Shown here one piece after another: positions 1 through 12,200 of a stretch of 64,000 nucleotides of DNA. Within the stretch, counting starts at the first letter, position 1; every line of letters starts with the position of its first letter. The notes under the pieces were generated by a model. It was not told the DNA's origin and ran no database searches. It saw only the letters and a list, made by a program, of their open reading frames with translations. The stretch is from Harmothoe impar (taxonomy: Eukaryota > Annelida > Polychaeta > Phyllodocida > Polynoidae). The position numbers and the translations under genes were made by a program. The stretch is from assembly GCA_947462335.1 (NCBI GenBank), contig OX381706.1, positions 14,360,784 through 14,424,783 of the forward strand, given 5' to 3'.

Positions 1-204
1 AACACCGACATGGGGGTGCAGAGGGGATTCATACCACATGGTTTCATTAGTTCCACAATTATAGTTCTCAGGTTTCACACTAGGGGGCAGCACGTCATAA
101 GGAGCTACAGGTAGAGAAAAACTGCATTTATATCAGCCTTATCTCCCCTAGGATAAGACACTTGTATAGATAAGTCTCTGATACCTCCAACCTCAAGGAA
201 CATT

Positions 205-352
205 CATTCATCATGCCAACCTCATGAGGTTAGGAGACTCCCAAAGGTTCAGCATGATGCACCAATGCAGCTCCGGTGAGTTACTTGTCGGGGCTACATT
301 GGTGAATCATGACAACAAATGTCATCTTTTCGCGATATCCACCCTTAAATGG
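205..352. repeat. Family A palindromic repeat, degraded copy
   Basis: Contains GCATGATGCACCAATGCAG and, about 50 bp on, an inverted partner ending in a variant of the family terminus (ACCCTTAAATGGTTAA). The same core occurs at 18551, 25098, 28952, 33898, 34338, 35149, 35817, 52377 and 58421. The left terminus is degraded. Confidence 0.6.
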
Positions 353-2267
353 TTAATTAGATAGCATATTAAAATATTTAGTTACCAATCACCTGAAATG
401 AGCACAGAGGGGAAGTATACGTCTGGGGGGGGGGGGCGTTTCTTCTGGGTACTTATGGAGTCTGTACCTGTTTTTCCATAAACCGTAACTATTTTCCATA
501 CGCCATAACTTCTTTATTTCTTCAATTTCTCTTAACCTAGACTAAGGAGAGCACCGTTTATGCATGAAACAGTGAGGCCCAGCTTGTATGGTCCCCATGG
601 CATAGTTTATTGTATCTTGGTTATGTATTTATACAGCGTCTTTTGACAACTCCATATTCCACAAATTCACTTAAAAATCCATAACTTTCTCATGGAGGTC
701 ATATTTTAAGTTAGCTCCATAAACGAGAAAAGCCTTCTTGTATGGTTATATCTCATGTAGCCTTGACGGGATTAACAGTCCCTATTAGGTCCACCCAAAA
801 AGTATAATGGTTTCTCATCACTGCACGCGTTATAGAAATCAGGTTTTGACGAAAACCTTTTATTTTATGCCGAGGTGGTGGCGTAGCCACCTAATGATGT
901 TTGCACTTTAGGATACTTTGATATGGGATAAGTGTACCTTATAGCAGGTGCCAGTTTATCATGGACAACCTTTAGTATTGAGAGGGATGGGATAATTGTA
1001 TTTTGTAGAAGGATCCAGTTTAGGGGGTGCAGAGAGGTGTCCCGCTCAAGTAGGAAAGTCGCCAAAATAAAGGGCTCCAGGTGGCAAAGTCGCTTTTTAG
1101 ACCATTTTCACGATAGCCAGGTCGCTTAAAGGGAATTGCTAGTTCCTACACAGAAGCCACCTGGTGGCAAAAATTGAAGCCCATGGAAAGCATTCATTAA
1201 GCTGTATTCATATTCCTACAAAGACCATTTTCCCTAAATCAACTATTTGTTTTTGCTATTTGGACAGTATACCTCCATTGTTCACATATATTCACTGCTA
1301 GGACATCCATGGGATCCTATAGTTAAGACAAAAGAAATATTTTTCCAAAGTTCATGCCTTTCTTATTTTATCCGTGACCCCCTGTTTTATTGGTCCTAAA
1401 ATGTTTGTATAGATGTCCATTAATACATTCCCAAGGTTTGGTTGCAATATCAAGAGAAGAAGGGGATTATGTATGACATAATGTGAAGATGCTGTTTTCC
1501 TATTCATTTCTATAGTTAAGGTACTCCTTTGCTCAAATCGCCATATCATGACAGTTAGTACCGCGACATGGCAATTTCTTTTGATTTTCTATTAGATTAT
1601 ACATCAAACTAATATAATCCTGAGTTATATGCAATAGTAAATAGAACATCAGTAGAAAGTCCCTTTAAATCATTGTACCAGGTCAGGTCGCCTGGAAAAC
1701 AGGCCAGGTCGCTAGGTTGCTTTTGAACCATCTGGAGTGATGGGATAAGTGTATATTGTACAATGTGCCAGTTTAACGTGCATGGTCACAGTTTACCGTT
1801 GAGAAGGATGAGTAAATGCATTGCACAGCGGCAGAGAAATCCAGACCATCCAGGCCAGTCCAGATACACAAACCCAAACAGTAACCGCAAGTGTTGTAAT
1901 AATAGGAATAGGAAGAGATATGCATGATGCAATATGTCAACACCAATCCTCTATGAACTCTTACCACTCTTGTTTTGCACAAGTCAAGTGGAGTTCAGTG
2001 TTGTAGTAATGACAGTAGTAGTGACAGTTGTAGGTCGTGTTCAATGGGATTAGAGTCCACGGGTTTCTCAATATCTCACAGGGATTGCCCAACGCTGTCT
2101 ATAAGTACACACAGCAGCAGGAGAACCAGGGCAGTGCACTCCTGGGTCCTCAGCTGTCTGTCCTCCCAGGCCTCCCCTCCCGGCATGCAGTACTAGGCAG
2201 CATCACACAACAGGTAAGACCCACTCACTGCTTCTGTTATTGGAATATACATTAAAATAGGTCCTTT

Positions 2268-2385
2268 TCTACTGTAAACCAACCATATATTCTACTGCCC
2301 ATGTACACTTATATCGTAGTATTTACTGTAAAGTTACAGTAGATTCTACTACTCAGCTACATTTACCCCTATAAGAGTGAACACA
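2268..2385. repeat. TACTGTA-type dispersed repeat
   Basis: The run ACTGTAAACCAACC, TACTGTAAAGTTACAGTAG and CAGCTACATTTAC matches 61765-61885 in the same order. Related, more rearranged copies lie at 23985-24115 and 37135-37330. Short inverted TACTGTA/TACAGTA words suggest a hairpin-forming non-autonomous element; no termini are defined. Confidence 0.55.
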
Positions 2386-3213
2386 CCACCATACCTATAA
2401 ACACTGCTATACTGGTCTATTAGTTGATATACACAGATGGTCTATATTCTCCAGGATCATATATCACAGTGTCCACAGGATGGAGTACACTACTGGCAGG
2501 ACGTTGTACCTTATAGTTGTTTGCTCACGTTATTGTGTCACTCTCACATATATGTTATTTTTATGGGGGTATTCCCTGACCCAGAAACCATCCAGTGTGT
2601 CATGCATGGCTCGTGTGACATCACAGATGGGGCTGGGGGATCCCCACAGGTCTCTCTGTAGCGCTCTGTAGGCCTTTACTAAACCCACAAAATTGCATTT
2701 AACCCACAAAAGAAAAATCAGCTACCTGGGTAGGCATCAGGCCACAAATGGCCACAAATGGCTTTAGGACAGCTTGAGACCTCAAAGGCTATATGCATGT
2801 CGTTTTTATGTGCTGCTAAATATACCACATGTGCTGAATTGTCTACTTACCTTTGGCTCACATTATGTACAAAGGGCATGGTTAACATTGGCCACATTTA
2901 TATTATGGCAAATAAAAGAAATGTTAAACCAGTATAAGAAAAATCATATCATACTCGTATCAAGGACAGGCAATTCAGTTATGTGTATGTATATTGCTTT
3001 AGAAAAACTGCAAAAGGATATAACATAACTATGGCATACGAAATCTATTCCTAAGATGACAAATGAATGAACAGAAATAAGAAAGATGTACATGATCAAA
3101 TCAGGATCTTTGGAAATACACGATTGTGCTATTATTCTCAGTTCAATGATCACGTCATTTTCATGCAGTATATGGAATTATGCCATAATCTTTTCAGTTA
3201 GTAGAAGTTGACC

Positions 3214-6200
3214 ATGGATTCCTTACCGTTACTCCCCACCCTGGCTGTGGGTGCCGGGTCCATGTTAGTGTGGTACACCGTCTCCAGATGGCAGCAGAGA
3301 AGGCAGTACCCACCAGGTCCGACGCCATACCCAGTCATTGGCAATCTCAACTGTGCGTATTTTTTTAAACCATTTTATTTTCTAAAAAAATAGTTGAACC
3401 CCCAAAAATGTCATAATTATTTTCAAAAATTAAAAAAAAAAGTTGTATAAGTATTAGGGTCGGCCTCAAAAACGAAGGGTCGGTCAGCATACCTGAACAC
3501 AACTTCTTTTGGTCATATGGTCATTGACGATTGTAATGCAGGAAGGTAAATCGTCACATAGTCAAATTTGTCTGATATATTAAGGTTTCCCGTCTTTAAG
3601 TTTAAAGCAATTCTTTTTCTTTCTTGTCAATATCCAATAGCCAAAAGGTCTATATCTAGTGCTAAATGTATAAGATATCTCTTTCTGCGACAAATATGTG
3701 TGATGTAAACATATTGATAACAGATTTTGCCTAGAAATATCAATTAATCATGAAGATATTTAACAGTATTTCCATATCTGTTACCTTCTTGAAGACATAA
3801 TGAACGACAAGAAGAAGATGTGGGTGACCATAAGTGAGCTACAGAAGAAACATGGCGATGTTTTGACACTGTTCTTTGGTAGGTATACGTTCAGAACTTT
3901 GAATTAATGTTAGATAGTGGTATATATATATCTACCATTAGGATTTCCTGTTCTTCTATTGCCATTGAGTTCCGCCTGAATACATATTATGTCATACTCA
4001 ACGAAGTAAAAGAAATTGCATATTATTGACAGCAAATCAGCCCACAGTGATCCTTGGGAACCTGGACCTGATCAGAGAGGCGCTCCTCACCAAACAGAAC
4101 GACTTTGCAGGACGGCCAACCTCATATGCATGTAGGTATCCCTGTATGGACGCTGGTATTTAAGCAAAGATAGAGCTACTTGAAGTCACACTTTAATCAT
4201 ATTAAATTCTAGTAAATGCCATTTAACGACATTTAAATGTCCTCATAACCTTAACGTGACATATGTATATATGCCATTTACTGAACTTAAAGCCCCTTAA
4301 AGAGTGACTTTAAGCAATAAAAGTTTGTTTCAATGTTAACGTCCATTCATCATTTTCTCAATCTGTTCATGCAAAACCTATTATTTCTATTATGTATTAC
4401 ACTCACTGCTGGCAAGGAATTTTGGGTTTCCGTATTGAGAGGTGAATTCTATCAGATCAAAGTAGGAAGGAGTGCATGTCCTTCTCCATAAGTAACTTAA
4501 ACTGGGATTTGGGTTTTCAAAAATATTCTTCTTTTCAAGAATAGTATTGATCATGTTGTTTCAAAAGAAGTAATAATTAGCCTTACCTTGTTCAACAGAC
4601 TGGCGCATTAGATCATACATGATAATTTAAACTTATATACTAATAAATCACTCTTAACTTTACAGTTGACCTCTTCAGTAATGGAGGAAGAGACATAGCA
4701 GGAGGACAATTTGGTCCTGTGTGGAAAAGACAACGGAAAATAGTTCATGCAGCTATAAGGTAGGCCTCTTAAGTAAATGTTATAAATGCCTGTGTTGTTA
4801 AATGTTGGAATATTGTTTAGTTGGTCAAATCTGCCCCGAACTCCCTTTCTTTCTTTCTTTCTTTTTTCTATTTTGAATTACACAATAAGGCCAAAAAAAA
4901 GAGGTTTGTTTCAGGTCACCCGTCGACCCTATCAAAACAGGGCCGATCCTACTTTTTTTATGCAATTTCGAAGAAATTCTCGTATTTTCCCCTTTTTATG
5001 GTCGTTTGTAGGGTCCTCGGAGAGGCCGGCCAGTACTTTCATATTTAAAAAAGAGTTAAAAAAAAAAGAAAAATCCGACCTACCCACCCTACATTTTTTG
5101 CCCATGTTACCTGAAACAAACCTTCTTTTTTTTTTGGCCTAACCAAACCGATTTACATATAGAGGCAGAAGACACGACGTACCAGGTATGCAGTTTAAGA
5201 ATGCGCGAGGTATGTACCTGGCCAGGCATCTGGTTCAGTTCGTCCCTACTTGCATAAAAAAACATACTTTAAAAAACCACACCTGCCATCTACTTGATTC
5301 TGTACACTGGCTTTCCTCAACCACCCAGGTAACATAAGTATATTGGGCCATGATTGGGCCAATATACAACTTAAAATTGGGCCAATAATGGCATTTTGAT
5401 ATTTGCCCACAGCTGGTTTGACCGCTGGCCCAGTAATGGCCCATGCTCGGATAAAGGGATATTGATTTCATGTTGGCCCAATGTTGGGCCAACATCAAAA
5501 TGTTTTTACATTATTCCAAGGTTAGAAATTAGACATCGGACCAACCTTGTAATACATATGTCACCCCAACATATAATTTTCAATATAGGACCACTGCAAC
5601 AATCACTGATATTGAACAATATTACTTTTATGTGTATAATTGAATGTGCAAGCATACTTAAGACATTACTCTCAAGAATCATCAGTTTAGAAAAAGCCAT
5701 TTGTCTTTTTAATCCATCTTTGATCTCTATCCCAAAATGGTTAGAAATAATACAAACTGTCATTTAGGACTTATCTAACTCCATTACCCACACATGAGGT
5801 GTCTTCAAGTTACTTTTGACAAATTCCCATGGGTGTCATGCAGTAAATGGCACTTTTAGATATCAAATTTTATCCATGAACTTCCTCTGACCTTTAAACA
5901 TGTAGAGAACACTGGGGATCATGTTTATAACCCAATATGATGGCAAAGTAGGAGCCATCCTGTAAGAAATTCTTCAGGCAACATTGAATCCCCCTGGTGT
6001 AGATCACAACCAATATTGGACAAGTGTAGATAGAGTTGATGTTGGTCCATCATCAGAAATAATATGATGGCCCTGAAGTGTCCCAGCACTGGGTTAACAC
6101 TGGGTCAATATCAATGATATCAAGCATGGACCAGCTCTGGGCCAGCGGTCAACCCAGCGATGGCCCATTATCAGAATTGCCAGAGGTGGTCCATCATTGT

Positions 6201-9200
6201 TATTTGTATGTTGAACCAATGTATGCATTGCTTACAATGGGCCATGGTTGGTATATCGATTGCGATGGAGTCGATCATTGCCGACATTGGCCCAATATAC
6301 CCTTGCTACCTGGGTATGGACTACAACAAATCATTTATATCATACTTGCTCCATTGGGGTCATTTTAGATGCAGTAAGTAGGGAATATGAATATGAAATG
6401 CCTGTTGCTAGGCAACCACCACCCAGCCCTAGCAACAAAAGGATAAGACCATAGAAAAGCTTGAAATATGTTTAGGGGGCAATGCCTGTATGATAAAGGT
6501 TCCTCAATCATGGACTTTTTCAGAAAGTTTGCCTCAGGAGATTGTCTTGCTGACCTCATAAATGAAAGTTGCCAAAAGGTATGTAAATATATGTTCATTC
6601 AATTTAGTTGATGATCAATTTATGGATTAAAGAGGACAGTCATGCCCAGTGGACACAAAATTCAACATTGAGTCAACGTTGCATCAACATTGAATCAAGA
6701 TTGACAACCAGGTATCAATGTTGATTCAATGTTCTGTGCCCACTGGGCATGTTCTATAATATCATTCTTAACTGGCTCAACTATAGAGATTAACAGAAAT
6801 AGTAATTGTTTTCTTAACAACACTGATAATTGCAGGCATTTGTGGAGATGGACAAGGTGGCTGATACAGGGGAAAGGTTCAACCCTCGTCACTCTGTCAA
6901 CATGATCATCTATAACATCATCTGTGCCATGGTCTTCGGCAAGACGTGAGTTAATGCATCTATGTTAAATATACGAATAAAGTTAATTTGTTAAGATGAA
7001 GAATTAATCATTTTTGGCTTGTGGTATTAATCTGGGTCAAGATTAAACCCCCATTATGAAGGCACATACATAAGGCACCCATATTTCAGCTACTCTGGAT
7101 GAAATAGGTTATAATTCTCGAATACAACTAACATGATATTCACAGGAATCCTTCCTCTATATAAGGGAGTGCTCATTTTTTAACAACAGGGGGGTGGGGC
7201 GGTGTGATTCCGTGCGGAGCGCGCGAAATTTTTTCACCCCCCCCCCCCCGCTAGACGGGTCGAAATTTTTTACCCCCCCCCCCCCTGGCAGGCCGAAAAT
7301 TGTGTGCGTTCGCGCCCCTTTGTAGCATAGTAGCGCGCCGGCTTTTTCCCTCTAAACAGGTTGAATTTTTTTCACCCCCCCCAAGAGGGGTCTAAATTTT
7401 TTACCCCCCCCCGGTCAAGGGGTCCAAATTTTTTAGCCCCCCCCCAAATCCACCACCCCCCCTTTTGTTAACAAATGAGCACTCCCTAATACAACAATAC
7501 ATTGTGGGAAAATCATAATGGTAGGTTTAAGCTGGAGCTCCACTACCCAATGTCATGGTTCATTCTTGCGAAAGCAAATTTGTCACATTATGGTAACATG
7601 AATGGTCAGAAATGAGGCTTCATGTTAGGGCTTGTGTATATTTGAGAAAAAATCGGGTAGTGGAGCCCCAACTATTATCACTGTGTGCATGCAATTTCAG
7701 GTTTGAATTCAACGACCCGTTCCTCACAGACTTCATAAAGACCACTGATGAGTTCAATGAAGCGCTCGACTCTGGCATACTGGCAGACTTCTGGCCGATA
7801 TTCCAGTACATCCCCACCCGATCACAGACTCTACTGAAGAAGGCAACCAGCGAACTGCAGGACCTGATAGCGAAAACATACGCAGAACATGAAAAGGATT
7901 TTGATGAGAGTGAGTGTGATTATCTCACTGTACACTGATAATCTAGGGCCGCTTAAAATAAATAATCAGCTTTGCGGATACTTTTTGAAAAAATATGGTG
8001 AGGGCGGGAGGCTTTTTATTTTATTTGTTATTTGTTATTTTTAACCATGAGGGTGGCTCTTTTTTATTTTTACTGAACAAATGACCTCTATTATATACCA
8101 GGCTATTTTCATCTTCGTAATAATTGAAATGTCGATTATCAGAATATTGATATATGCACAGATAAATAAGGAGCAACACCAATTAGTAGCTGATATATCA
8201 ATATTTTTGTATTTTGTTGTAAAACATTTTCATGTAATGCGGTCCTTTTTTATGAAATCTTAAAAAAAAACCACATATATGCGGCCCTTTTTAAGGGATG
8301 CGGGCGGTGTCTGCAAAGCTTATAATCTTTTGTAAGTGGCCTAGCCTGTATATTTTAGTGGTTAGTCAGTATTGGACACCCCACGTCAGTCACAGAGGTA
8401 TTCCTCATGCATCAGTGAAATAGAGGAGCTTCTAAGATCACTATGAAGTCCAAACTAAATTTGTCATTTTAGAATAAAGGTTAATACTGGTTTCTGAGCC
8501 ATGCAGTCAGGCAACACAATGCACAGGATAGGAGCTAACATACATATATAGCCAAACCCCATGATAGGGTGATACATTTGGATTGTTTCCACAAGTGAAG
8601 AACGATGTTTTACGAATCTGTTGGACTTGCCAAATGCTGGGGCTCCACTACCCGATTTTCTGGTCCATTCTCATGAAAGATATTCTGCCAGATCATTTTA
8701 ACATGACCTTAACATTAATGGTTGTTTATGTTAGGGGCTGCTTATGTTTACATTAGGGTATTAGATTTGTGAGAATAGCCCCGATCTGACAACAAAATCG
8801 GGTAGTGGAGTCCCAGCTATAATTATAACATGTAAATCCTATATTCTGAATTTCAGAAAATCTGAGAGACTTTGTGGACTACATGATTCAAACCCGGGAT
8901 GAAGCCGTGAAGGAAGAAGGCAAGGAGGCTACTGAAGGCCTAACCCGCGTCCACTACATGATGAATATCATGGACATTTTCACTGGTAGGTCTTTAATAA
9001 AACAAGGAAATGTAACTGTAAAGAAATTGAGGGTTTGCTTTTGATATGGTTTCGAATGCAATAAATCTGTTTCTGAATTTCGACATAAACAGGGATTATA
9101 GTGTTGATTAAAGTGCCTCAGATATATAAACTATATCTGTCACAGCACATCACGTGAAATAGAGTCTTTGAGAATCGCTAAATGACTTTTAACTCTCTGT

Positions 9201-12200
9201 GGCCTAGTCCATTATCTTTTTTGTAAATTGCATTTATTGCATTTATACTAAACCCTTCCAAAGTTCCATTGACTTCTGGACTGAATATTTAAGGATTCTC
9301 TCTTTAATGCTGCAGGATTTGACCGATTCCATCAAATTGTACATGTCCTATACACTGCAATTCTGCATGTCATGTCTGCTTTTAAGCACATCTGATATGA
9401 TTAAAGGAACACTAATTTGGGCAAATGCCAGTGCACTTAAAACCAACCTCAAAGCCATTATGACCTATTCGTGACATTTACATGGCATTACTGAACTAAA
9501 AGCTGCTTAAAGTGTGCCTTTAACAGTGTTTGATGCATCTTGAATTTGCTTAAATGCAAACATTCATGCAGTGACATTCCTTCCCCTCTGACAGCGGCCA
9601 CAGACACGTCGCGGTTCACGCTGACCTGGGTGGTGCTGTTCCTGGCCGCCCACCCTGAGGTGCAGAGCAAGCTGCAGCAGGAGGTGGACAGTGTTGTAGG
9701 TAAGTGGACTTACCAGCAAATCCTGGTCAAACCTGACTAAGGTTTGCCAATTTGGTCATGACCAAACCCAACCAAAGTTGCTGAATTTAGTTCAAATCTT
9801 ACCAAAATTTGCCAATCTAGTCATAACCAAACCGGACTACAGTTTGCCAATTTGGTCATTAGTGGGGGGGCAATTGTCATGTTCACTACATCCCGTGGGA
9901 TTTTCATGGTTATGGTACTTTTTCAAGTGGAATGTATGGATAAAAGGATGCTAAAGAAGATAGGATACCGCTCCATTTTTGATTTTTACTATTTGAGCTA
10001 TTTTTAGGTCAATTAAGTTAATAAGTGTAATTAAAGCTTAGGGGGGCTCTGTCTCTTCAGAAAATAGAGCTATCACTTTTCTAACAATATCTACCCCCCC
10101 AAAATCAACTATAGGGAATCTTGTGGTGAGATTTATTTTTCTGTATTTCTAATGGTTGCCTAGCAACAGGCATATTTTGCTACTTATCTATAGTAACAGA
10201 GCCAAATACAGTTGCATTACGGTTGGATGGTATATGGATAATCTAGCAATGTTCTAAGGCAAATATATCATGACATGTACATCTATATATGTTTTGGCCC
10301 ATATATTGCCTAGCAACAGGCATACTTTGTCATTTTGCATAGCAACAGTACCTCTAACTGTAGATGTACAGAATAAAGTTATTTCTAGCATCTTGTTCAT
10401 TCAATGCTAAGGTAGGTATACCATGACTTCTAGACACATTATATATACATTAGCTCAGTTATTGCCTAGCAACAAGCATCAATGTATTCTTTACCCCTAC
10501 AGACAACACAGATAGCTTACTCTGGGGAGGGAGGCCCAGCAACTTGCAACAGCAACTTGCAATAGCATTGGTTTGCTTGATGAGTTAATTAATGCTAGGC
10601 AATATCTGGGCTAATAGTTACATAATTATGTTCATGACTTTTTTATTTTTGGTTTAAACAAATTTATCTCCTCACGTGCACTATATTCACCTCACATCCA
10701 CTACCTTCTCCTCACACCCACTACCTTCTCCTCACACCCACTACCTTCTCCTCACGTCCACTACATTTTCCTCACGTCCACCTCCTTTCCTGATGTGAGG
10801 AGAAGGTGCTAGTGTGTGTGTGAGAAGGGTTGGACATGACAGAGGGGTTGGACGTGAGGAAGGAGGTTGGATGGTAGGGAGGGTGTTGGATGTAAGGGAG
10901 GGCGTTGGATGTGAGGGAGGGGGTTTGACTTGATGGAAGGGGTTGGACATGCGGGAGGAGGTTGGATGTAAGAGAGGGTGTTGGAAGTGAGGGCATGGGT
11001 TGGACGCGAGGGAGGGGGTTGGATGTGAGGGTGGGGGTTGGACATATAATTTGTAAGAGATAGTATTGGACATGAGGAATTTGAATGAGATAATATGTTA
11101 TGGACATATGAAATGGACGTGAGGGTGGGGGTTGGACATATAATTTGTAAGAGATAGTGTTGGACATGAGGAATTTGAATGAGATAATATGTTATGGACG
11201 TATGAAATAAACATGAGAATGGTGCCTACAAGCCGGGGGCCTGTAGTCAGGGGTGGCCTGAATGCAGGGGGGCCTGTGTTCAGGGGGCCTATGGGATGTA
11301 GGCCTACTGTCAAGAGGGCCTGTATTCCGGATACCTATACACATACTATCCAACTGTAATGCTTAAACATTATATATTAGCCCAGATATTGCCTAGCAAC
11401 AAGCATCCATGTCTTCTTCACCCCTGCAAGCAGGAATCATCTGAACTCATTAAGCAAAATACTGTTATAACAAAATTCTTGGTCTCTAGTTGAACAGAAT
11501 GAAGTCATTATATAGCATCTTGTTCATTCTATGCTAAGGTAGTTATGAATAAATTTGTTCAAACCCAAAAAGAAATGTCATGAACATATATAGCTATTAG
11601 CCCGGATATTGCCTAGCATTAACCCTTTAGGGACCATAGTCGATGCCATGACTGGCCGAGCATTGACTATAGTCGATGCCATGACTATAGTTGATGCCAT
11701 GGCTGGCTGAACATAGACTATAGTCAGTATAACTCTATGGTATTTAGCTATGGCTCAGCCCAGGCTCCTGTTAAAATAGCCCGGCCCCGTCACCAGCAAA
11801 TACTTTTTTTGGTCAGCCCTAAAGGGTTAATTAACTCATCAAACACACCAATGCTATTGCAAGTTGCTGTTGCAAGTTGCTGGGTCTCTCCCTCCAGAGT
11901 GTTGTCTGTAGGGGTAAAGAATACATTGATGCTTGTTTCTAGGCAATAACTGGGCTAATGTATATAGAATGTATTTAGAATGCATGGTATACCTACCTTA
12001 GCATTGAATGAACAAGATGCTAGAAATAACTTTATTCTGTACATCTACAGTTAGAGGTACTGTTGCTATGCAAAAATAACAAAGTATGTCTGTTGCTAGG
12101 CAATACATGGGCCAAAACATCTGTAGATATACATGTTATGATATATTTGCCTTAGAACATTGCAAGATTATCCATATACCATCCAACCGTAATGCAACTG

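Larger units (their letters stand above)
1..3213. other. Gene-free upstream region
   Basis: No exon with coding character was recognised. The short open frames on both strands overlap one another and lack family motifs. The stretch holds a family-A palindromic repeat near 205-352 and a TACTGTA-type repeat near 2268-2385. A phrase like GATGGGATAAGTGTA recurs in variant form near 917, 985 and 1738, so 900-1800 is also dispersed repeat. A TTTTCAG just before the P450 start (3191-3197) could be a splice acceptor for an untranslated first exon further upstream, but that exon was not located. Confidence 0.5.

Noticed and set aside
10741..11167. Proline/serine-rich minus-strand frames
   Set aside because: Products of the GGGAGGGGGTTGGA minisatellite inside the fold-back loop.
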